Shown here one piece after another: positions 42,678 to 52,690 of a stretch of DNA of 64,000 nt. The position numbers and the translations under genes were made by a program. Every line of letters starts with the position of its first letter. Positions within the stretch are counted from its first letter, which is position 1. The stretch is from Sphingobium sp. JS3065. Lineage in GTDB: Bacteria; Pseudomonadota; Alphaproteobacteria; Sphingomonadales; Sphingomonadaceae. The stretch is from positions 62,001 to 126,000 of the forward strand of contig NZ_CP102666.1 in the NCBI RefSeq assembly GCF_026427355.1, in the 5' to 3' direction. The notes under the pieces were generated by a model, which was given only the letters and a program-made list of their open reading frames with translations, did no database searches and was not told the DNA's origin.

Positions 42678-43448
42678 ATGCTCGAAAGACTGCTTTCCCG
42701 ATTTGCAAAGACCCCGCCTGCTGCCGTGCGCGCTCCGGAAGGACGCAGGCTTTACGCCATCGGCGACATTCATGGCCATCTTGATCTGCTTGGGGGCCTC
42801 CTCACGCAAATAGGCGCCGACGAGGCGGCGCGCAGCGGCCCCAGAGGCGAACTGATCTTCCTGGGCGATCTTATCAATCGTGGACCGCAGTCTGCGCAAG
42901 TTATCGATCATCTGATTGCGTTGCAGGCAGAGCGGCCCGAGACGCGATTCCTGCTGGGGAACCATGAGGAGGTCTTTCTCAAAGCCCTGAGTGGCGACCG
43001 CGGTGCGCTACGGTTTTTCGATCGGATGGGCGGCGCGCAAACGATCCTGAGCTATGGCATAACGAGGAATGCCTATGAGGCGGCGGACTATGACGAATTG
43101 GCCGCAATGCTCGAAAAGGTGGTTCCACCCGCGCATCGCGCTTTCCTCGCGAGTTTTGAGGATATGATTGTCGAGGGCGACTATGTCTTCGTCCATGCCG
43201 GCGTTCGCCCGCGGGTGCCGCTTGAAGAGCAGAAACCAGGCGACCTGCGCTGGATTCGTGATGATTTTCTCCGCGAAGCCAGGCCTCTGATACCGGGAAT
43301 GGTGATCGTTCATGGCCATACGATCTTTGAGGACATTATCGAGCGGCCGGGCCGGATCGGGCTCGACACAGGCGCCTATCGCTCGGGCGTGCTGAGCGCC
43401 ATGGGGTTTGAGGGTAGCGAGCGATGGATCCTGCAACAAAATTCGTGA
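42678..43448 (+). CDS. PPP-family (serine/threonine-type) metallophosphatase
   Basis: A 256-residue phosphatase with the full PPP signature: YAIGDIHGHLDLL, LIFLGDLINRGPQS, LLGNHEEVF, the metal-binding His in VFVHAGVRP, and MVIVHGHTIFED. It is the bacterial PrpA/ApaH-like type acting on phosphoproteins or dinucleoside polyphosphates. ATG 42678 is chosen by the family start; a longer frame from 42579 would overlap the divergent protease gene. It is cytoplasmic and probably monocistronic. Confidence 0.9.
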   Translation: MLERLLSRFAKTPPAAVRAPEGRRLYAIGDIHGHLDLLGGLLTQIGADEAARSGPRGELIFLGDLINRGPQSAQVIDHLIALQAERPETRFLLGNHEEVFLKALSGDRGALRFFDRMGGAQTILSYGITRNAYEAADYDELAAMLEKVVPPAHRAFLASFEDMIVEGDYVFVHAGVRPRVPLEEQKPGDLRWIRDDFLREARPLIPGMVIVHGHTIFEDIIERPGRIGLDTGAYRSGVLSAMGFEGSERWILQQNS

Positions 43449-43569
43449 TTGCTTGCAACGCACCAGCATTCGAAGCGTTTGAATGGCATTCAATGGGGTA
43501 ACGCACTTGCACAATGCCGAATCCAGTGATACCAAAGCACAAATTTCAACTTCCAAAGGGACAACCGAC

Positions 43570-43809
43570 ATGCGTATCCGCATTCTTCTTGCTGGCCTGG
43601 TGGCGTCGTCTCTGGTGGCTGCACCGGCCATGGCGAACTCTGCTTCCGCGCTTTCTGTCGCCAAGGCGACGCAGGTCAAGGCCGCGACTCCTGCCAAGAA
43701 GGCAAGCAAGCTGCAGGGCGTTCCTGTGATTGCCCTGGTGGGTCTTGCTGCCGTGGCGGTCGGCGCGGTCGTGGTGGTTGCCGATGACGACGACTCGGAC
43801 AGCAACTGA
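43570..43809 (+). CDS. Small exported protein with acidic tail
   Basis: A 79-residue protein: signal peptide (MRIRILLAGLVASSLVAAPA, cleavage after AMA near residue 22), an Ala/Lys-rich linker (KATQVKAATPAKKASKL), a transmembrane helix (VPVIALVGLAAVAVGAVVVV) and an acidic end (ADDDDSDSN). AAAGGG lies 9 nt before ATG 43570. Such proteins are common in sphingomonads and typically single-pass. A strong terminator follows directly, marking a single-gene unit. The function is unknown. Confidence 0.8.
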   Translation: MRIRILLAGLVASSLVAAPAMANSASALSVAKATQVKAATPAKKASKLQGVPVIALVGLAAVAVGAVVVVADDDDSDSN

Positions 43810-43831
43810 CCTCTAAGCAATTGTAAGAAAA

Positions 43832-43858
43832 GTGGCGGCCGCGAGCCGCCATTTTTTT
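43832..43858 (+). terminator. Rho-independent terminator
   Basis: GTGGCGGC and GCCGCCAT pair around CGCGA and are followed by ATTTTTTT. It lies 22 bases after the stop of the small exported protein. Confidence 0.9.
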
Positions 43859-44170
43859 GCCTGTCTTTCGGGGTGAATGCCGCCTGATTTGCCGAATCAC
43901 GCTCGCGGCGCAAACCCGAGCGGGCCGACTCGGGTAAGGAAAGGCCGGGGTCGCGAAAGACTTCGAAACAGCAACCCGTGTCTCAATCTTATTACGACCA
44001 GTAAGCAGAGATCGGCCGGGCTCATCTGGTCAGCCGATCTTGATCAGAACCGGCTGGCGCTTTCCTACAGTATGATTCGGAAGACTGACTTGGATCATGC
44101 TCTATTCGTCTTTTGCCCGCATTTTGCGAGCCTGTCCGCCGTCAGCACCAATGGCACAGATTTGAGGTTG
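43859..44170. other. Gap left of IS3 element
   Basis: About 310 bases with no gene recognised on either strand. Confidence 0.45.
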
Positions 44171-44217
44171 TGATTTAAGGAGGATCTGGGCTTCGTCGTA
44201 GTGACGAAGGAACGAAG

Positions 44218-44604
44218 ATGAAGCCCAGATCCTCCAATGTAAAATCGCCCGCTAAGGCCCCAGCAGAGCGGGTAGTGAAGGACATCCGGCGACAGACCCG
44301 TCGCCACTTTTCGGCCGAGGACAAGATCCGCATCGTGCTGGATGGCCTGCGCGGGGAAGACAGCATCGCCGAGCTATGCCGCAAGGAAGGCATCGCCCAG
44401 AGCCTGTATTACACCTGGTCGAAGGAGTTCATGGAAGCTGGCAAGCGCCGCCTGGCCGGTGACACCGCCCGTGCCGCGACCACCGGCGAGGTCCAGGACC
44501 TGCGCCGCGAAGCCCGGGCATTGAAGGAATGCGTCGCCGATCTGACGCTTGAGAACCGTCTGCTGAAAAAAAGCATGATCGCGGATGGGGGCGACGACGA
44601 ATGA
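44218..44604 (+). CDS. IS3-family transposase OrfA (HTH)
   Basis: A 128-residue protein with an HTH domain (RRHFSAEDKIRIVLDGLRGE, DSIAELCRKEGIAQSLYYTW, SKEFMEAGKRRL) and a C-terminal coiled coil (DLTLENRLLKKSM). It is the DNA-binding half of an IS3-type transposase. The stop overlaps the orfB start by 4 bases (ATGA). Confidence 0.92.
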   Translation: MKPRSSNVKSPAKAPAERVVKDIRRQTRRHFSAEDKIRIVLDGLRGEDSIAELCRKEGIAQSLYYTWSKEFMEAGKRRLAGDTARAATTGEVQDLRREARALKECVADLTLENRLLKKSMIADGGDDE

Positions 44605-45581
44605 GGTATCCCGCATCCGAAAAGCTCGAGATCATCCGCATCGTCGAGCAGTCGCACCTGCCCGCCAAGCGCACACTGGACAAGCTCGGTATCGCCCGCC
44701 GGACGTTCTATCGCTGGTATGACCGCTACCTCGAAGGCGGACCGGAGGCGTTGGAAGATCGGCCCTCGGCGCCGAGCCGGGTGTGGAACCGCATCCCGGC
44801 TGAGATCCACGACCAGATCATCGAGCTGGCGCTGGAACAGTCCGAGCTGAGCCCCCGGGAGCTGGCAGTGCGCTTCACCGACGAGCAGCGCTACTTCGTG
44901 TCGGAAGCCACGGTTTACCGGCTGCTCAAGGCCCACGACCTGATTACCAGCCCGGCCTATGTCGTGATCAAGGCGGCCGATCAGTTCCACACCAAGACCA
45001 CCCGCCCGAACGAGATGTGGCAGACCGACTTCACCTACTTCAAGATCATCGGGTGGGGTTGGATGTATCTGTCGACTGTGCTCGACGACTTCTCGCGCTA
45101 CATCGTCGCCTGGAAGCTGTGCACCAACATGCGGGCCGAGGACGTCACCGAGACGCTGGACCTCGCCCTCAAGGCCTCGGGCTGCGACAGCGCCACGGTG
45201 CTGCACAAGCCCAGGCTGCTCAGCGATAACGGCCCCAGCTACATCGCCGGTGAGCTGGCAGAATATATCGAGGCCCGGAAGATGAGCCATGTGCGCGGCG
45301 CCCCGATGCACCCCCAAACCCAGGGCAAGATCGAGCGCTGGCACCAGACCCTCAAGAACCGCATCCTGCTGGAAAACTACTTCCTGCCCGGCGACCTCGA
45401 TATCCAGATCGAAGCCTTCGTCGAGCACTACAACCACCAGCGTTACCACGAGAGCCTGAACAACGTGACGCCCGCCGACGCCTACTTCGGCAGGGCTTCG
45501 GCCATCATCCAACAGCGTGAAAGGATCAAGCGACAGACCATCGAACATCGGCGCTTGCAGCACCGCAAGCTCGCCGCCTAA
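44601..45581 (+). CDS. IS3-family transposase OrfB (DDE integrase core)
   Basis: A 326-residue transposase. An HTH segment (LDKLGIARRTFYRWYDRYLE) precedes the rve integrase core. The first catalytic Asp is in NEMWQTDFTYFKI near 145, the second in LLSDNGPSYIAGEL near 210, the Glu in TQGKIERWHQTLKNRI near 245. It ends YHESLNNVTPADAYFGRA. All catalytic residues are present. Translation by overlap of ATGA with orfA is expected instead of the usual -1 frameshift. Confidence 0.93.
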   Translation: MRYPASEKLEIIRIVEQSHLPAKRTLDKLGIARRTFYRWYDRYLEGGPEALEDRPSAPSRVWNRIPAEIHDQIIELALEQSELSPRELAVRFTDEQRYFVSEATVYRLLKAHDLITSPAYVVIKAADQFHTKTTRPNEMWQTDFTYFKIIGWGWMYLSTVLDDFSRYIVAWKLCTNMRAEDVTETLDLALKASGCDSATVLHKPRLLSDNGPSYIAGELAEYIEARKMSHVRGAPMHPQTQGKIERWHQTLKNRILLENYFLPGDLDIQIEAFVEHYNHQRYHESLNNVTPADAYFGRASAIIQQRERIKRQTIEHRRLQHRKLAA

Positions 45582-45616
45582 CATCAACCCCCAGACGAGG
45601 CCCGCACTCCGCTAAT

Positions 45617-45733
45617 TTACGCCGCGAGTTGCGCCAAATGTTCTGACGACGGACAAGGGACGTATCCCCATCCGTCGAAGAGCATCGGCTTGTTGCTGGT
45701 GGCCCGGCGAAATTCTCCATCCCGAAAAATCAT
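45617..45733 (-). CDS. Small protein, 3' end at the IS3 boundary
   Basis: A 38-codon gene from ATG 45733 with a strong ribosome site (GGGAGG, 6 nt before the start): MIFRDGEFRRATSNKPMLFD, GWGYVPCPSSEHLAQLAA. The stop codon lies at 45617-45619, exactly at the presumed right end of the IS3 element, so the original gene was probably longer and was cut by the insertion. The family is not recognised, though the pattern resembles small cytosolic sphingomonad proteins. Confidence 0.5.
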   Translation of the reverse strand: MIFRDGEFRRATSNKPMLFDGWGYVPCPSSEHLAQLAA

Positions 45734-45867
45734 GAGAACCTCCCTGTCATTGGATGGAGCCTTCCTACTATGAAGCGGTTCGGTATGGAACCGAAGAATT
45801 GACAAGCATTCGCAGCCTATGTTTCAAAGGGGACGGATGAATGCTGCGATTCCTCCATGATTACCTA

Positions 45868-46101
45868 TCATTGTAACAATCGGCTCGCATAAGCCATCAC
45901 CAGGATGGCCCAACTGAAAGGATGTGTGGAATTCTCGCTTCGGCCTGACAGCCAGAAATGGCGTTGGTCGATTACCATGTTGCGACGACCCATCAGCAGG
46001 TCGTTATTTGAGCTGCTGAAGCAACAGGACGCCCATCCGGCTCTGCATGTCATGCTGAGCTGCCGTATTTCTGCGTGTGCGGATAGTTGATCGGTCGTCA
46101 T
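45868..46101 (-). CDS. Small hypothetical protein, doubtful
   Basis: A 77-codon frame from ATG 46101, with AAGGGAA about 6 nt upstream. The sequence (TTDQLSAHAEIRQLSMTCRA, then MGRRNMVIDQRHFWLSG) shows a mid-part that looks protein-like but a Ser/Cys-rich stretch (SCCFSSSNNDL) that does not. A neighbouring frame reads QHDMQSRMGVLLLQQLK over the same bases, so a frameshift within a short gene is possible. No family is recognised. Confidence 0.35.
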   Translation of the reverse strand: MTTDQLSAHAEIRQLSMTCRAGWASCCFSSSNNDLLMGRRNMVIDQRHFWLSGRSENSTHPFSWAILVMAYASRLLQ

Positions 46102-46349
46102 TGAGATTCCCTTTCATTTTGTGGCCGAGGCCTTGGGAGAGGGGCCGGGAATAGCAGAAGCGCAAGCCGTTGGGGCTGCTCCAACGGCATAGATTTCTTG
46201 CGATGGCGAGGCTGCACCCTGCTGTCCTCATGCCTGTTTACGAACCGGGTCGGGCCCCGAGTTTTCGCAAATAACCGTAAAGGAATCGCAACTTGCATCG
46301 GATTGGATGCTGTGCATAAGAAGCACTCGCAAATTGGGGCTGAATATTC

Positions 46350-48173
46350 ATGTGTGGAATCGTTGGTATCATAGGCCATGATGATGTGGCGCCCCGACTG
46401 CTGGACGGCCTCAAACGGCTGGAATATCGGGGATATGATTCCGCAGGAATTGCCACCTTGAGCAATGGCAGGATCGAGCGGCGCCGCGCATCGGGGAAGC
46501 TCAACAATCTGTCGGGGGAGCTTGAAGCGGCTCCGCTCCAGGGCGCGATCGGTATTGCGCATACGCGCTGGGCCACGCATGGCGGTCCAACGACGAATAA
46601 CGCGCATCCGCATGCCACCGCCGAGGTCGCGGTCGTTCACAATGGCATTATCGAGAATTTCAAGCCGCTTCGCGATATGCTTGTCGCGCGCGGACGGGTG
46701 TTCACGAGCGAGACGGATACGGAAGTCGTCGCGCATCTGATCAGCGAACAGGTCGAGGCCGGCCTCAGTCCCATCGACGCGGTCCGGGAAGTTCTTCCCG
46801 AATTGCGGGGCGCTTTCGCGCTGGCGATCCTGTTTCGCAGCCATCCCGATCTCCTGATCGGCGCCCGGCTGGGCTCTCCGCTGGTGGTGGGCATTGGCGA
46901 GGGAGAGACTTATCTTGGTTCTGACGCGCTCGCGCTGGCTTCACTGACGCAGCGTGTCGTCTATCTGGAGGAGGGCGACTGGGTCGTCTGTACGCGCGAA
47001 GAGGTGCGGATCTTCGACCAGGATAATGAGCCTGTCGAACGGGCGGTAACCCTGTCGGGTGTCGATGGCGAACTGGTGTCCAAGGGGAACCACCGCCATT
47101 TCATGATCAAGGAAATTTACGAGCAGCCGATCGTCGTCGCGCAAACCTTGCGATCCTATCTGCGCCGCATTGACGAGACGCTCACATTGCCGATTCCTGA
47201 CTTTGATTTGTCGGGGATCAAGCGTGTCACGATCGTGGCGTGCGGCACCAGCTTTTACGCAGGAATGATCGCCAAATACTGGTTCGAGCAGTTCGCGCAT
47301 GTTCCGGTGGATCTCGATGTAGCATCGGAATTCCGCTACCGCGCGCCGGTGATCGAGCCCGACGGCCTGGCGCTTTTTATCAGCCAGTCGGGCGAAACCG
47401 CCGATACGCTGGCGGCATTGCGCCATGCCCGGGAAGAAGGGCAGAAGATCGCCGTCGTCGTCAACGTGCCCACGAGCAGTATGGCGCGCGAGGCGGACCT
47501 GGTGCTGCCGACCCATGCGGGTCCTGAAATAGGCGTTGCTTCGACCAAGGCCTTCACCTGCCAGCTGGCCGTACTGGCCGCGCTCGCGGCCAATCTGGCC
47601 CGCGCCAAGGGCCGCATGACGCAGGAGGATGAGCAAGGGGTCGTCAGGCATCTTGCTGAAGTGCCGGCGGCATTGAATGCTGCCCTCGCCTATGAGGAAA
47701 CCATCCAGACCGTTGCGGCCGAGATCGCGGCGGCGCGGGACATTCTCTATCTGGGACGCGGGACCGATTATCCGCTCGCGCTCGAAGGCGCGCTCAAACT
47801 CAAGGAAATCAGCTACATCCATGCCGAAGGCTATGCGGCTGGCGAGATGAAGCACGGCCCGATCGCGCTCATCGATGAAAAGGTGCCGGTCATTGTGATC
47901 GCGCCTTCGGGTCCTCTCTTCGAGAAGACCGTCAGCAATATGCAGGAAGTCCAGGCGCGCGGCGGCAAGGTTGTGCTGATCAGCGACTATGACGGGATTG
48001 AGGCTGCAGGCGCCGGCTGCCTGGCGACGATTACCATGCCCAAGGTTCACCCGCTCATCGCACCGCTGGTGTACAGCGTACCGATCCAGCTCCTTGCCTA
48101 CCATGTGGCGGTCACCAAGGGCACGGACGTGGATCAGCCGCGCAATCTCGCAAAATCGGTCACTGTCGAATGA
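46350..48173 (+). CDS. glmS: Glutamine-fructose-6-phosphate aminotransferase
   Basis: A 607-residue GlmS. The N-terminal Cys is the glutaminase nucleophile (MCGIVGIIGH), followed by RLEYRGYDSAGIA, THTRWATHG-type AHTRWATHGGPT and HNGIIEN. Two SIS isomerase domains follow (VACGTSFYAGMIAKYW, FISQSGETADTLAAL; LYLGRGTDYPLALEGALKLK, HAEGYAAGEMKHGPIALID). The C-terminal DQPRNLAKSVTVE is canonical. It makes glucosamine-6-phosphate from fructose-6-P and glutamine. It stands 100 bases upstream of the polysaccharide genes, in the same direction. No ribozyme or riboswitch is seen before it. Confidence 0.97.
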   Translation: MCGIVGIIGHDDVAPRLLDGLKRLEYRGYDSAGIATLSNGRIERRRASGKLNNLSGELEAAPLQGAIGIAHTRWATHGGPTTNNAHPHATAEVAVVHNGIIENFKPLRDMLVARGRVFTSETDTEVVAHLISEQVEAGLSPIDAVREVLPELRGAFALAILFRSHPDLLIGARLGSPLVVGIGEGETYLGSDALALASLTQRVVYLEEGDWVVCTREEVRIFDQDNEPVERAVTLSGVDGELVSKGNHRHFMIKEIYEQPIVVAQTLRSYLRRIDETLTLPIPDFDLSGIKRVTIVACGTSFYAGMIAKYWFEQFAHVPVDLDVASEFRYRAPVIEPDGLALFISQSGETADTLAALRHAREEGQKIAVVVNVPTSSMAREADLVLPTHAGPEIGVASTKAFTCQLAVLAALAANLARAKGRMTQEDEQGVVRHLAEVPAALNAALAYEETIQTVAAEIAAARDILYLGRGTDYPLALEGALKLKEISYIHAEGYAAGEMKHGPIALIDEKVPVIVIAPSGPLFEKTVSNMQEVQARGGKVVLISDYDGIEAAGAGCLATITMPKVHPLIAPLVYSVPIQLLAYHVAVTKGTDVDQPRNLAKSVTVE

Positions 48174-48272
48174 TGGGCGTCATCTGTGCCCTTCGTTCAG
48201 CCGCGCCGCTGGCTTGCAGCTGACCATCGATCCATTTCGCAGGGAAAGCACATCGACTGAGGTGCGCAAGCA

Positions 48273-50201
48273 ATGACGAAAGAAATCGCTAATCCTATCC
48301 TTGACGCTCTGGAGGCGTTTACGTCGCTGCCGCGCTCGGCTCGGCGATGGCTGGTCTTCTGTCTTGATGGGGTGCTTTGTTTCGGCGCGGCATGGATCGC
48401 GCTCGCCCTGCGATTGGGCGAATGGCCTGATGATATAAATGTGCTGCTGACACTGGCTGGCACGGCGTTGCTTTTCTGGGCGACGCTGGCGTGGCGGATG
48501 GGCATATACCGCAATCTGATCCGATTTTCCGGTGCCAGAGCGTCCGGCAGACTGTTCTATGCCTGCGCTTTATTGTCGGCGCCGCTCACGATCATTTTCG
48601 GATGGGTGCAGGTTTCGGGCGTTCCGCGCACGACATCGCTTCTCCATCCCATGATCTTCTTCCTGCTCATGCTGTTCCTCCGCTTGAGCATGCGTTTTGT
48701 CGTCAGCGATCTTCTGCATCTGGCGCGCGGAAATGGAGAAGAAAGGCGAAGGCTGCTCATCTACGGGGCAGGGCGAGGCGGCCAACAGCTCGCCAATAGC
48801 TTGCGGCAGGAGCCGCACCTGGTCCTGGTCGGCTATGTTGACGATGATCCCCGGCTAAGCGAGCAGCAGCTTGATGGTTTTACCGTCTGGCATTCGTCAT
48901 TGCTGGATCGCATATTGGAGGAGCGGCAGGTGGATGAAGTCCTGCTCGCGATTCCAAGCGCCCTGCGAGGCCGCCGCCGTGAGATCGTGACGGCGCTGCA
49001 GACGCGCAAGATCCGCGTCAGGATGCTGCCCGGCATCGGTCAGCTGATCGACGGCCATGTGACGGTAAGCGATCTTCGCGACGTGCAGGTCGAGGATCTG
49101 CTGGGCCGCGATCCGGTAGCGCCCAACGAGATGCTGATGAGGCGCTCCTTGCTGAGCAAGAATGTGCTGGTGACGGGGGCGGGGGGATCCATCGGCAGCG
49201 AACTTTGCCGTCAGATCATCCGCTCGCATCCCCGGCGCCTGATCCTCGTCGAGCAGTCGGAATATTTCCTGTACGCGATCGAGCGCGAACTTCGGCAAAT
49301 GGCCTCGCAGGAGGGGCATGATGTCGAAATCGTGCCTGAGCTTGCCGACGTCGCCGATCGAGACTCTGTTTTCCGCATCTTTCGCCGCTGGCAGCCCGAG
49401 AGCGTCTATCACGCTGCTGCCTACAAGCATGTGCCGCTGGTGGAGAGCAATCCGATCGCGGGTCTGCGGAATAACATCTTCAGTACTCTGCATTGCGCGC
49501 TTGCCGCCGAAGCGGTGGGGGTCAAGCGTTTCATCCTGGTAAGCACCGACAAGGCAGTGCGGCCGACCAATGTCATGGGCGCCTCCAAGCGGGTTTGCGA
49601 GCTCATTCTCCAGGCGCGGGCGCAAGAGCAGAAGAATACGCTCTTCACGATGGTGCGCTTCGGCAACGTGCTGGGTTCGAGTGGTTCGGTCGTGCCCCTT
49701 TTCAAGGCGCAGATTGCTTCGGGCGGTCCGGTGACGATCACGCACCGGGAGGTCACTCGCTATTTCATGACCATACCCGAGGCATCCCAACTCGTCATTC
49801 AGGCGGGCGGCATGGCCCTGGGCGGCGAGGTGTTTGTCCTCGACATGGGGCAGCCCGTGCGGATCGTCGATTTAGCCGAAACGATGGTGAGGCTTTCCGG
49901 GCTGTCCGTGAGGGATGAGGTGACGCCTGGCGGCGACATCGAGATTGTCGAGGTAGGCCTGCGTCCCGGAGAGAAACTCTATGAGGAACTCCTGATCGGT
50001 GACAATCCGGCGCCCACTGCTCATTCACGGATCATGCAAGCGCGCGAAGCCGTTCACCCTTGGGAAAAGCTAGCGGATGAACTGACAAGCCTTGAAGGCT
50101 TCTTGAGCCGTGGCGACGTAAATAAATCGGTTCAAATGCTTAGATATCTGGTGCCAGAGTATAACTGGAACAGTTCATTACAACAATCGTCCGCATCGTA
50201 A
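48273..50201 (+). CDS. Membrane nucleoside-diphosphate-sugar 4,6-dehydratase (CapD/WbpM type)
   Basis: A 642-residue protein. Four transmembrane helices (residues 25-145) precede a CoA-binding-like Rossmann domain (LLIYGAGRGGQQLANSLRQE). The catalytic domain then shows VTGAGGSIGSELCRQII, VYHAAAYKHVPLVE, VSTDKAV and PTNVMGASKR. The Asp-Lys pair and Met in place of the usual catalytic Tyr are features of the long, membrane WbpM/PglF subfamily, which converts UDP-GlcNAc to UDP-4-keto-6-deoxy-GlcNAc. It is the first enzyme for QuiNAc, FucNAc or bacillosamine sugars. The 4-ketoreductase at 61186 is the likely partner. GAGG precedes the ATG by about 10 nt. Confidence 0.92.
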   Translation: MTKEIANPILDALEAFTSLPRSARRWLVFCLDGVLCFGAAWIALALRLGEWPDDINVLLTLAGTALLFWATLAWRMGIYRNLIRFSGARASGRLFYACALLSAPLTIIFGWVQVSGVPRTTSLLHPMIFFLLMLFLRLSMRFVVSDLLHLARGNGEERRRLLIYGAGRGGQQLANSLRQEPHLVLVGYVDDDPRLSEQQLDGFTVWHSSLLDRILEERQVDEVLLAIPSALRGRRREIVTALQTRKIRVRMLPGIGQLIDGHVTVSDLRDVQVEDLLGRDPVAPNEMLMRRSLLSKNVLVTGAGGSIGSELCRQIIRSHPRRLILVEQSEYFLYAIERELRQMASQEGHDVEIVPELADVADRDSVFRIFRRWQPESVYHAAAYKHVPLVESNPIAGLRNNIFSTLHCALAAEAVGVKRFILVSTDKAVRPTNVMGASKRVCELILQARAQEQKNTLFTMVRFGNVLGSSGSVVPLFKAQIASGGPVTITHREVTRYFMTIPEASQLVIQAGGMALGGEVFVLDMGQPVRIVDLAETMVRLSGLSVRDEVTPGGDIEIVEVGLRPGEKLYEELLIGDNPAPTAHSRIMQAREAVHPWEKLADELTSLEGFLSRGDVNKSVQMLRYLVPEYNWNSSLQQSSAS

Positions 50202-50228
50202 TTCATTTTTGGTAATCAGGTAGTATTT

Positions 50229-51263
50229 ATGCGAAAAAACATGCCAACCGATAGCCGAATATTCGTAACCGGAACAGCCGGATTTATTGGATTTCATCTT
50301 TCCAAGCTCCTGCTTGAGCAAGGATTTTCTGTTGCTGGTTATGACGGAATTACGGACTATTATGATGTCAATCTGAAACGCGCACGCCACGAATATTTGG
50401 GCAAACATCATAATTTCACTGCGACCGAGGGTATGCTCGAGGATCAGGCATTGCTCGATGCGACCATCGATGCGTTTCAACCGAATGTCATTATTCATCT
50501 CGCTGCGCAGGCGGGCGTACGCTACAGTCTTGAAAATCCCCGCGCCTATCTCGACAGCAATGTTATTGGTACATTCAATGTCATGGAAGCGGCGCACCGC
50601 AATTCCGTGCAGCATCTGCTGATGGCGTCAACCTCATCGGTCTATGGAGCGAATGAGGATATGCCGTTTACGGAAACCGAAAAGGCTGACACGCAGCTTA
50701 CCATTTATGCGGCGACTAAGAAGGCGAATGAGTCGATGGCGCATGCGTATGCGCATCTGTGGAATTTGCCGACCACGATGTTCCGTTTCTTCACCGTGTA
50801 CGGACCGTGGGGCCGCCCTGACCTTGCGTTATACAAGTTTGTCGATGCGATGTTGGACGGTCGTCCAATCGATATCTACAATCATGGCGATATGTATCGC
50901 GACTTCACATATGTCGATGATCTTGTCCGCGCGATCCGGTTGTTGGTTGATGCAGTACCAGAGCGACCTGCATCGCGTGACGATATTATTGAAGGTGACT
51001 CGCTAAGTCCCGTAGCTCCATTTCGTATTGTCAACATTGGGAACAACGACAAGGTCCGTTTGCTCGACTTCGTAGAAGCTATAGAGGAGAGTGTCGGGAT
51101 TAAAGCTATCCGCAATTACATGCCAATGCAAACCGGGGATGTCCCCGCAACCTGGGCTGACGCATCGCTGCTTGAGCGGCTTACGGGCTACCGGCCCGCG
51201 ACAGATTTTCGCGATGGCATCGCCAAGTTCGTTGCTTGGTTCCGGGAGTATAAAGGGAAATGA
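50229..51263 (+). CDS. NAD-dependent sugar epimerase (UDP-glucuronate 4-epimerase-like)
   Basis: A 344-residue [23 protein letters not shown] (NAD site), [38 protein letters not shown], the catalytic YAATKK (Y-x3-K), and [20 protein letters not shown]. The sequence around DYYDVNLK and RYS-ENP is typical of UDP-glucuronate 4-epimerases that make UDP-galacturonate (LpsL/GAE/CapI). Its substrate may be the UDP-glucuronate from Ugd or the uronate product of the next gene. The stop overlaps the downstream start (ATGA-type, 51260-51263). The codon use is visibly more AT-rich than in the flanking core genes. Confidence 0.9.
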   Translation: MRKNMPTDSRIFVTGTAGFIGFHLSKLLLEQGFSVAGYDGITDYYDVNLKRARHEYLGKHHNFTATEGMLEDQALLDATIDAFQPNVIIHLAAQAGVRYSLENPRAYLDSNVIGTFNVMEAAHRNSVQHLLMASTSSVYGANEDMPFTETEKADTQLTIYAATKKANESMAHAYAHLWNLPTTMFRFFTVYGPWGRPDLALYKFVDAMLDGRPIDIYNHGDMYRDFTYVDDLVRAIRLLVDAVPERPASRDDIIEGDSLSPVAPFRIVNIGNNDKVRLLDFVEAIEESVGIKAIRNYMPMQTGDVPATWADASLLERLTGYRPATDFRDGIAKFVAWFREYKGK

Positions 51264-52567
51264 ACGTGGAAATGGTTGACGTGGTTGCCCCGAACTCGCT
51301 GGATGACCTCAGAATCGCGGTGGTTGGGCTGGGTTATGTCGGCCTTCCGCTAGCGGTGGAGTTTGGTCGTATTCGATCGGTTGTTGGCTTTGATATCAAC
51401 CAGCAGCGCATCGATGCGCTCCGGCGAGGTGTGGATAGCACGCTTGAGACCGATGGTGACGAACTGGCTGCCGCCAGGCACCTGCGCTTTTCGACGGATC
51501 CAGCGGACATCGAGGGTTGCAACCTATTTATCGTAACGGTGCCAACGCCAATTGACGCTCATAGACGGCCTGACCTAACGCCGCTTATCAAGGCGTCGGA
51601 AACAGTTGGGAAGGTGCTGAAGCAGGGCGATATCGTTGTCTATGAGTCAACCGTTTATCCGGGGGCAACAGAGGAAGACTGCGTTCCCGTGTTAGAGCGG
51701 TGGTCTGGGTTGACCTATAATCGCGACTTTTTCTGCGGCTATAGCCCTGAACGTATCAATCCGGGTGATAAGGAGCATCGTCTGCCATCGATCCGCAAGG
51801 TAACCTCGGGCTCAACCCCGGAAGTGGCGGAGTTGGTGGATCGGCTATATGCATCAATCATTACTGCGGGAACCTATAAGGCGGACACCATCCGTGTTGC
51901 CGAAGCGGCTAAGGTAATCGAAAACACCCAGCGCGACCTTAACATCGCACTGATCAACGAGCTGGCAATCATCTTTAACAGGATGGGCATTGACACCGAA
52001 GCGGTGTTGAACGCTGCAGGCACGAAATGGAACTTTCTGCCGTTCCGACCCGGGCTTGTTGGAGGGCATTGTATCGGGGTGGATCCCTATTATCTCACCC
52101 ACAAGGCGGAAGCGATCGGCTATCATCCGGAGATTATCCTCGCCGGGCGGCGTCTGAATGACGGTATGGGGGCCTATGTTGCCGAACAGCTCGTCAAAGC
52201 TATGCTCAAGCAACGCATCCAGGTGAATGGCTCAAGAGTCTTGGTGATGGGGCTGACCTTCAAGGAAAATTGCCCCGATCTTCGCAACACCCGTGTCGTC
52301 GATGTGGTGAGCGAACTGCAGGAATATGGCATTACAGTCGATATCCATGACCCCTGGGCTGACGCAGATGAGGCACGCCACGAATATGGCATTGATCTAG
52401 TCGAGAGACCCATGGCGGGCGGTTATGACGGGATCGTTCTCGCGGTCGCGCATCAAACGTTTGCCAATCTTGGCGCAGATGGCATTCGGCAATGGGGGAG
52501 GCTCGGTCATATTCTCTATGATTTGAAGAATGTGTTTCCGGCGAGGAAGAGCGATCTGAGATTATAA
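51260..52567 (+). CDS. UDP-HexNAc 6-dehydrogenase (TviB/WbpO-like)
   Basis: A 435-residue UDP-sugar dehydrogenase: [20 protein letters not shown] (NAD site), [51 protein letters not shown], the catalytic Cys in [16 protein letters not shown], and [20 protein letters not shown]. The [11 protein letters not shown] and PTPID motifs mark the TviB/WbpO/VipA subgroup, which oxidises UDP-GlcNAc or UDP-GalNAc to the uronic acid, distinct from Ugd. The product, a HexNAc-uronate, would be a component of the polysaccharide repeat. It is translationally coupled to the upstream epimerase. Confidence 0.92.
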   Translation: MNVEMVDVVAPNSLDDLRIAVVGLGYVGLPLAVEFGRIRSVVGFDINQQRIDALRRGVDSTLETDGDELAAARHLRFSTDPADIEGCNLFIVTVPTPIDAHRRPDLTPLIKASETVGKVLKQGDIVVYESTVYPGATEEDCVPVLERWSGLTYNRDFFCGYSPERINPGDKEHRLPSIRKVTSGSTPEVAELVDRLYASIITAGTYKADTIRVAEAAKVIENTQRDLNIALINELAIIFNRMGIDTEAVLNAAGTKWNFLPFRPGLVGGHCIGVDPYYLTHKAEAIGYHPEIILAGRRLNDGMGAYVAEQLVKAMLKQRIQVNGSRVLVMGLTFKENCPDLRNTRVVDVVSELQEYGITVDIHDPWADADEARHEYGIDLVERPMAGGYDGIVLAVAHQTFANLGADGIRQWGRLGHILYDLKNVFPARKSDLRL

Positions 52568-52690
52568 GGCAGAAAACATAGAAAAGAGTAAATGTTCTTC
52601 GTCGAGATTTTTCGTAAACTGACGTGGAATTGTACTGACAAAATAGGAAAACTGCAAATCGCATCGAGTATATCGGGACTTACAGCTGCA

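Larger units (their letters stand above)
44171..45619 (+). mobile_element. IS3-family insertion sequence (ends approximate)
   Basis: Two overlapping genes, an HTH OrfA and a DDE OrfB, occupy the element. Candidate inverted ends are TGATTTAAGGAGGATCTGGG (left, from 44171) and TAAATTAGCGGAGTGCGGGC (right, read on the minus strand from 45619); both continue into C(T/C)TCGTC. No target duplication could be confirmed, so the exact ends are uncertain by a few bases. Confidence 0.75.

Noticed and set aside
46102..46349. Search for a glmS ribozyme, riboswitch or GlmZ-type target before glmS
   Set aside because: No conserved ribozyme core or recognisable structure was seen in the leader; the glmS ribozyme is known from Firmicutes.
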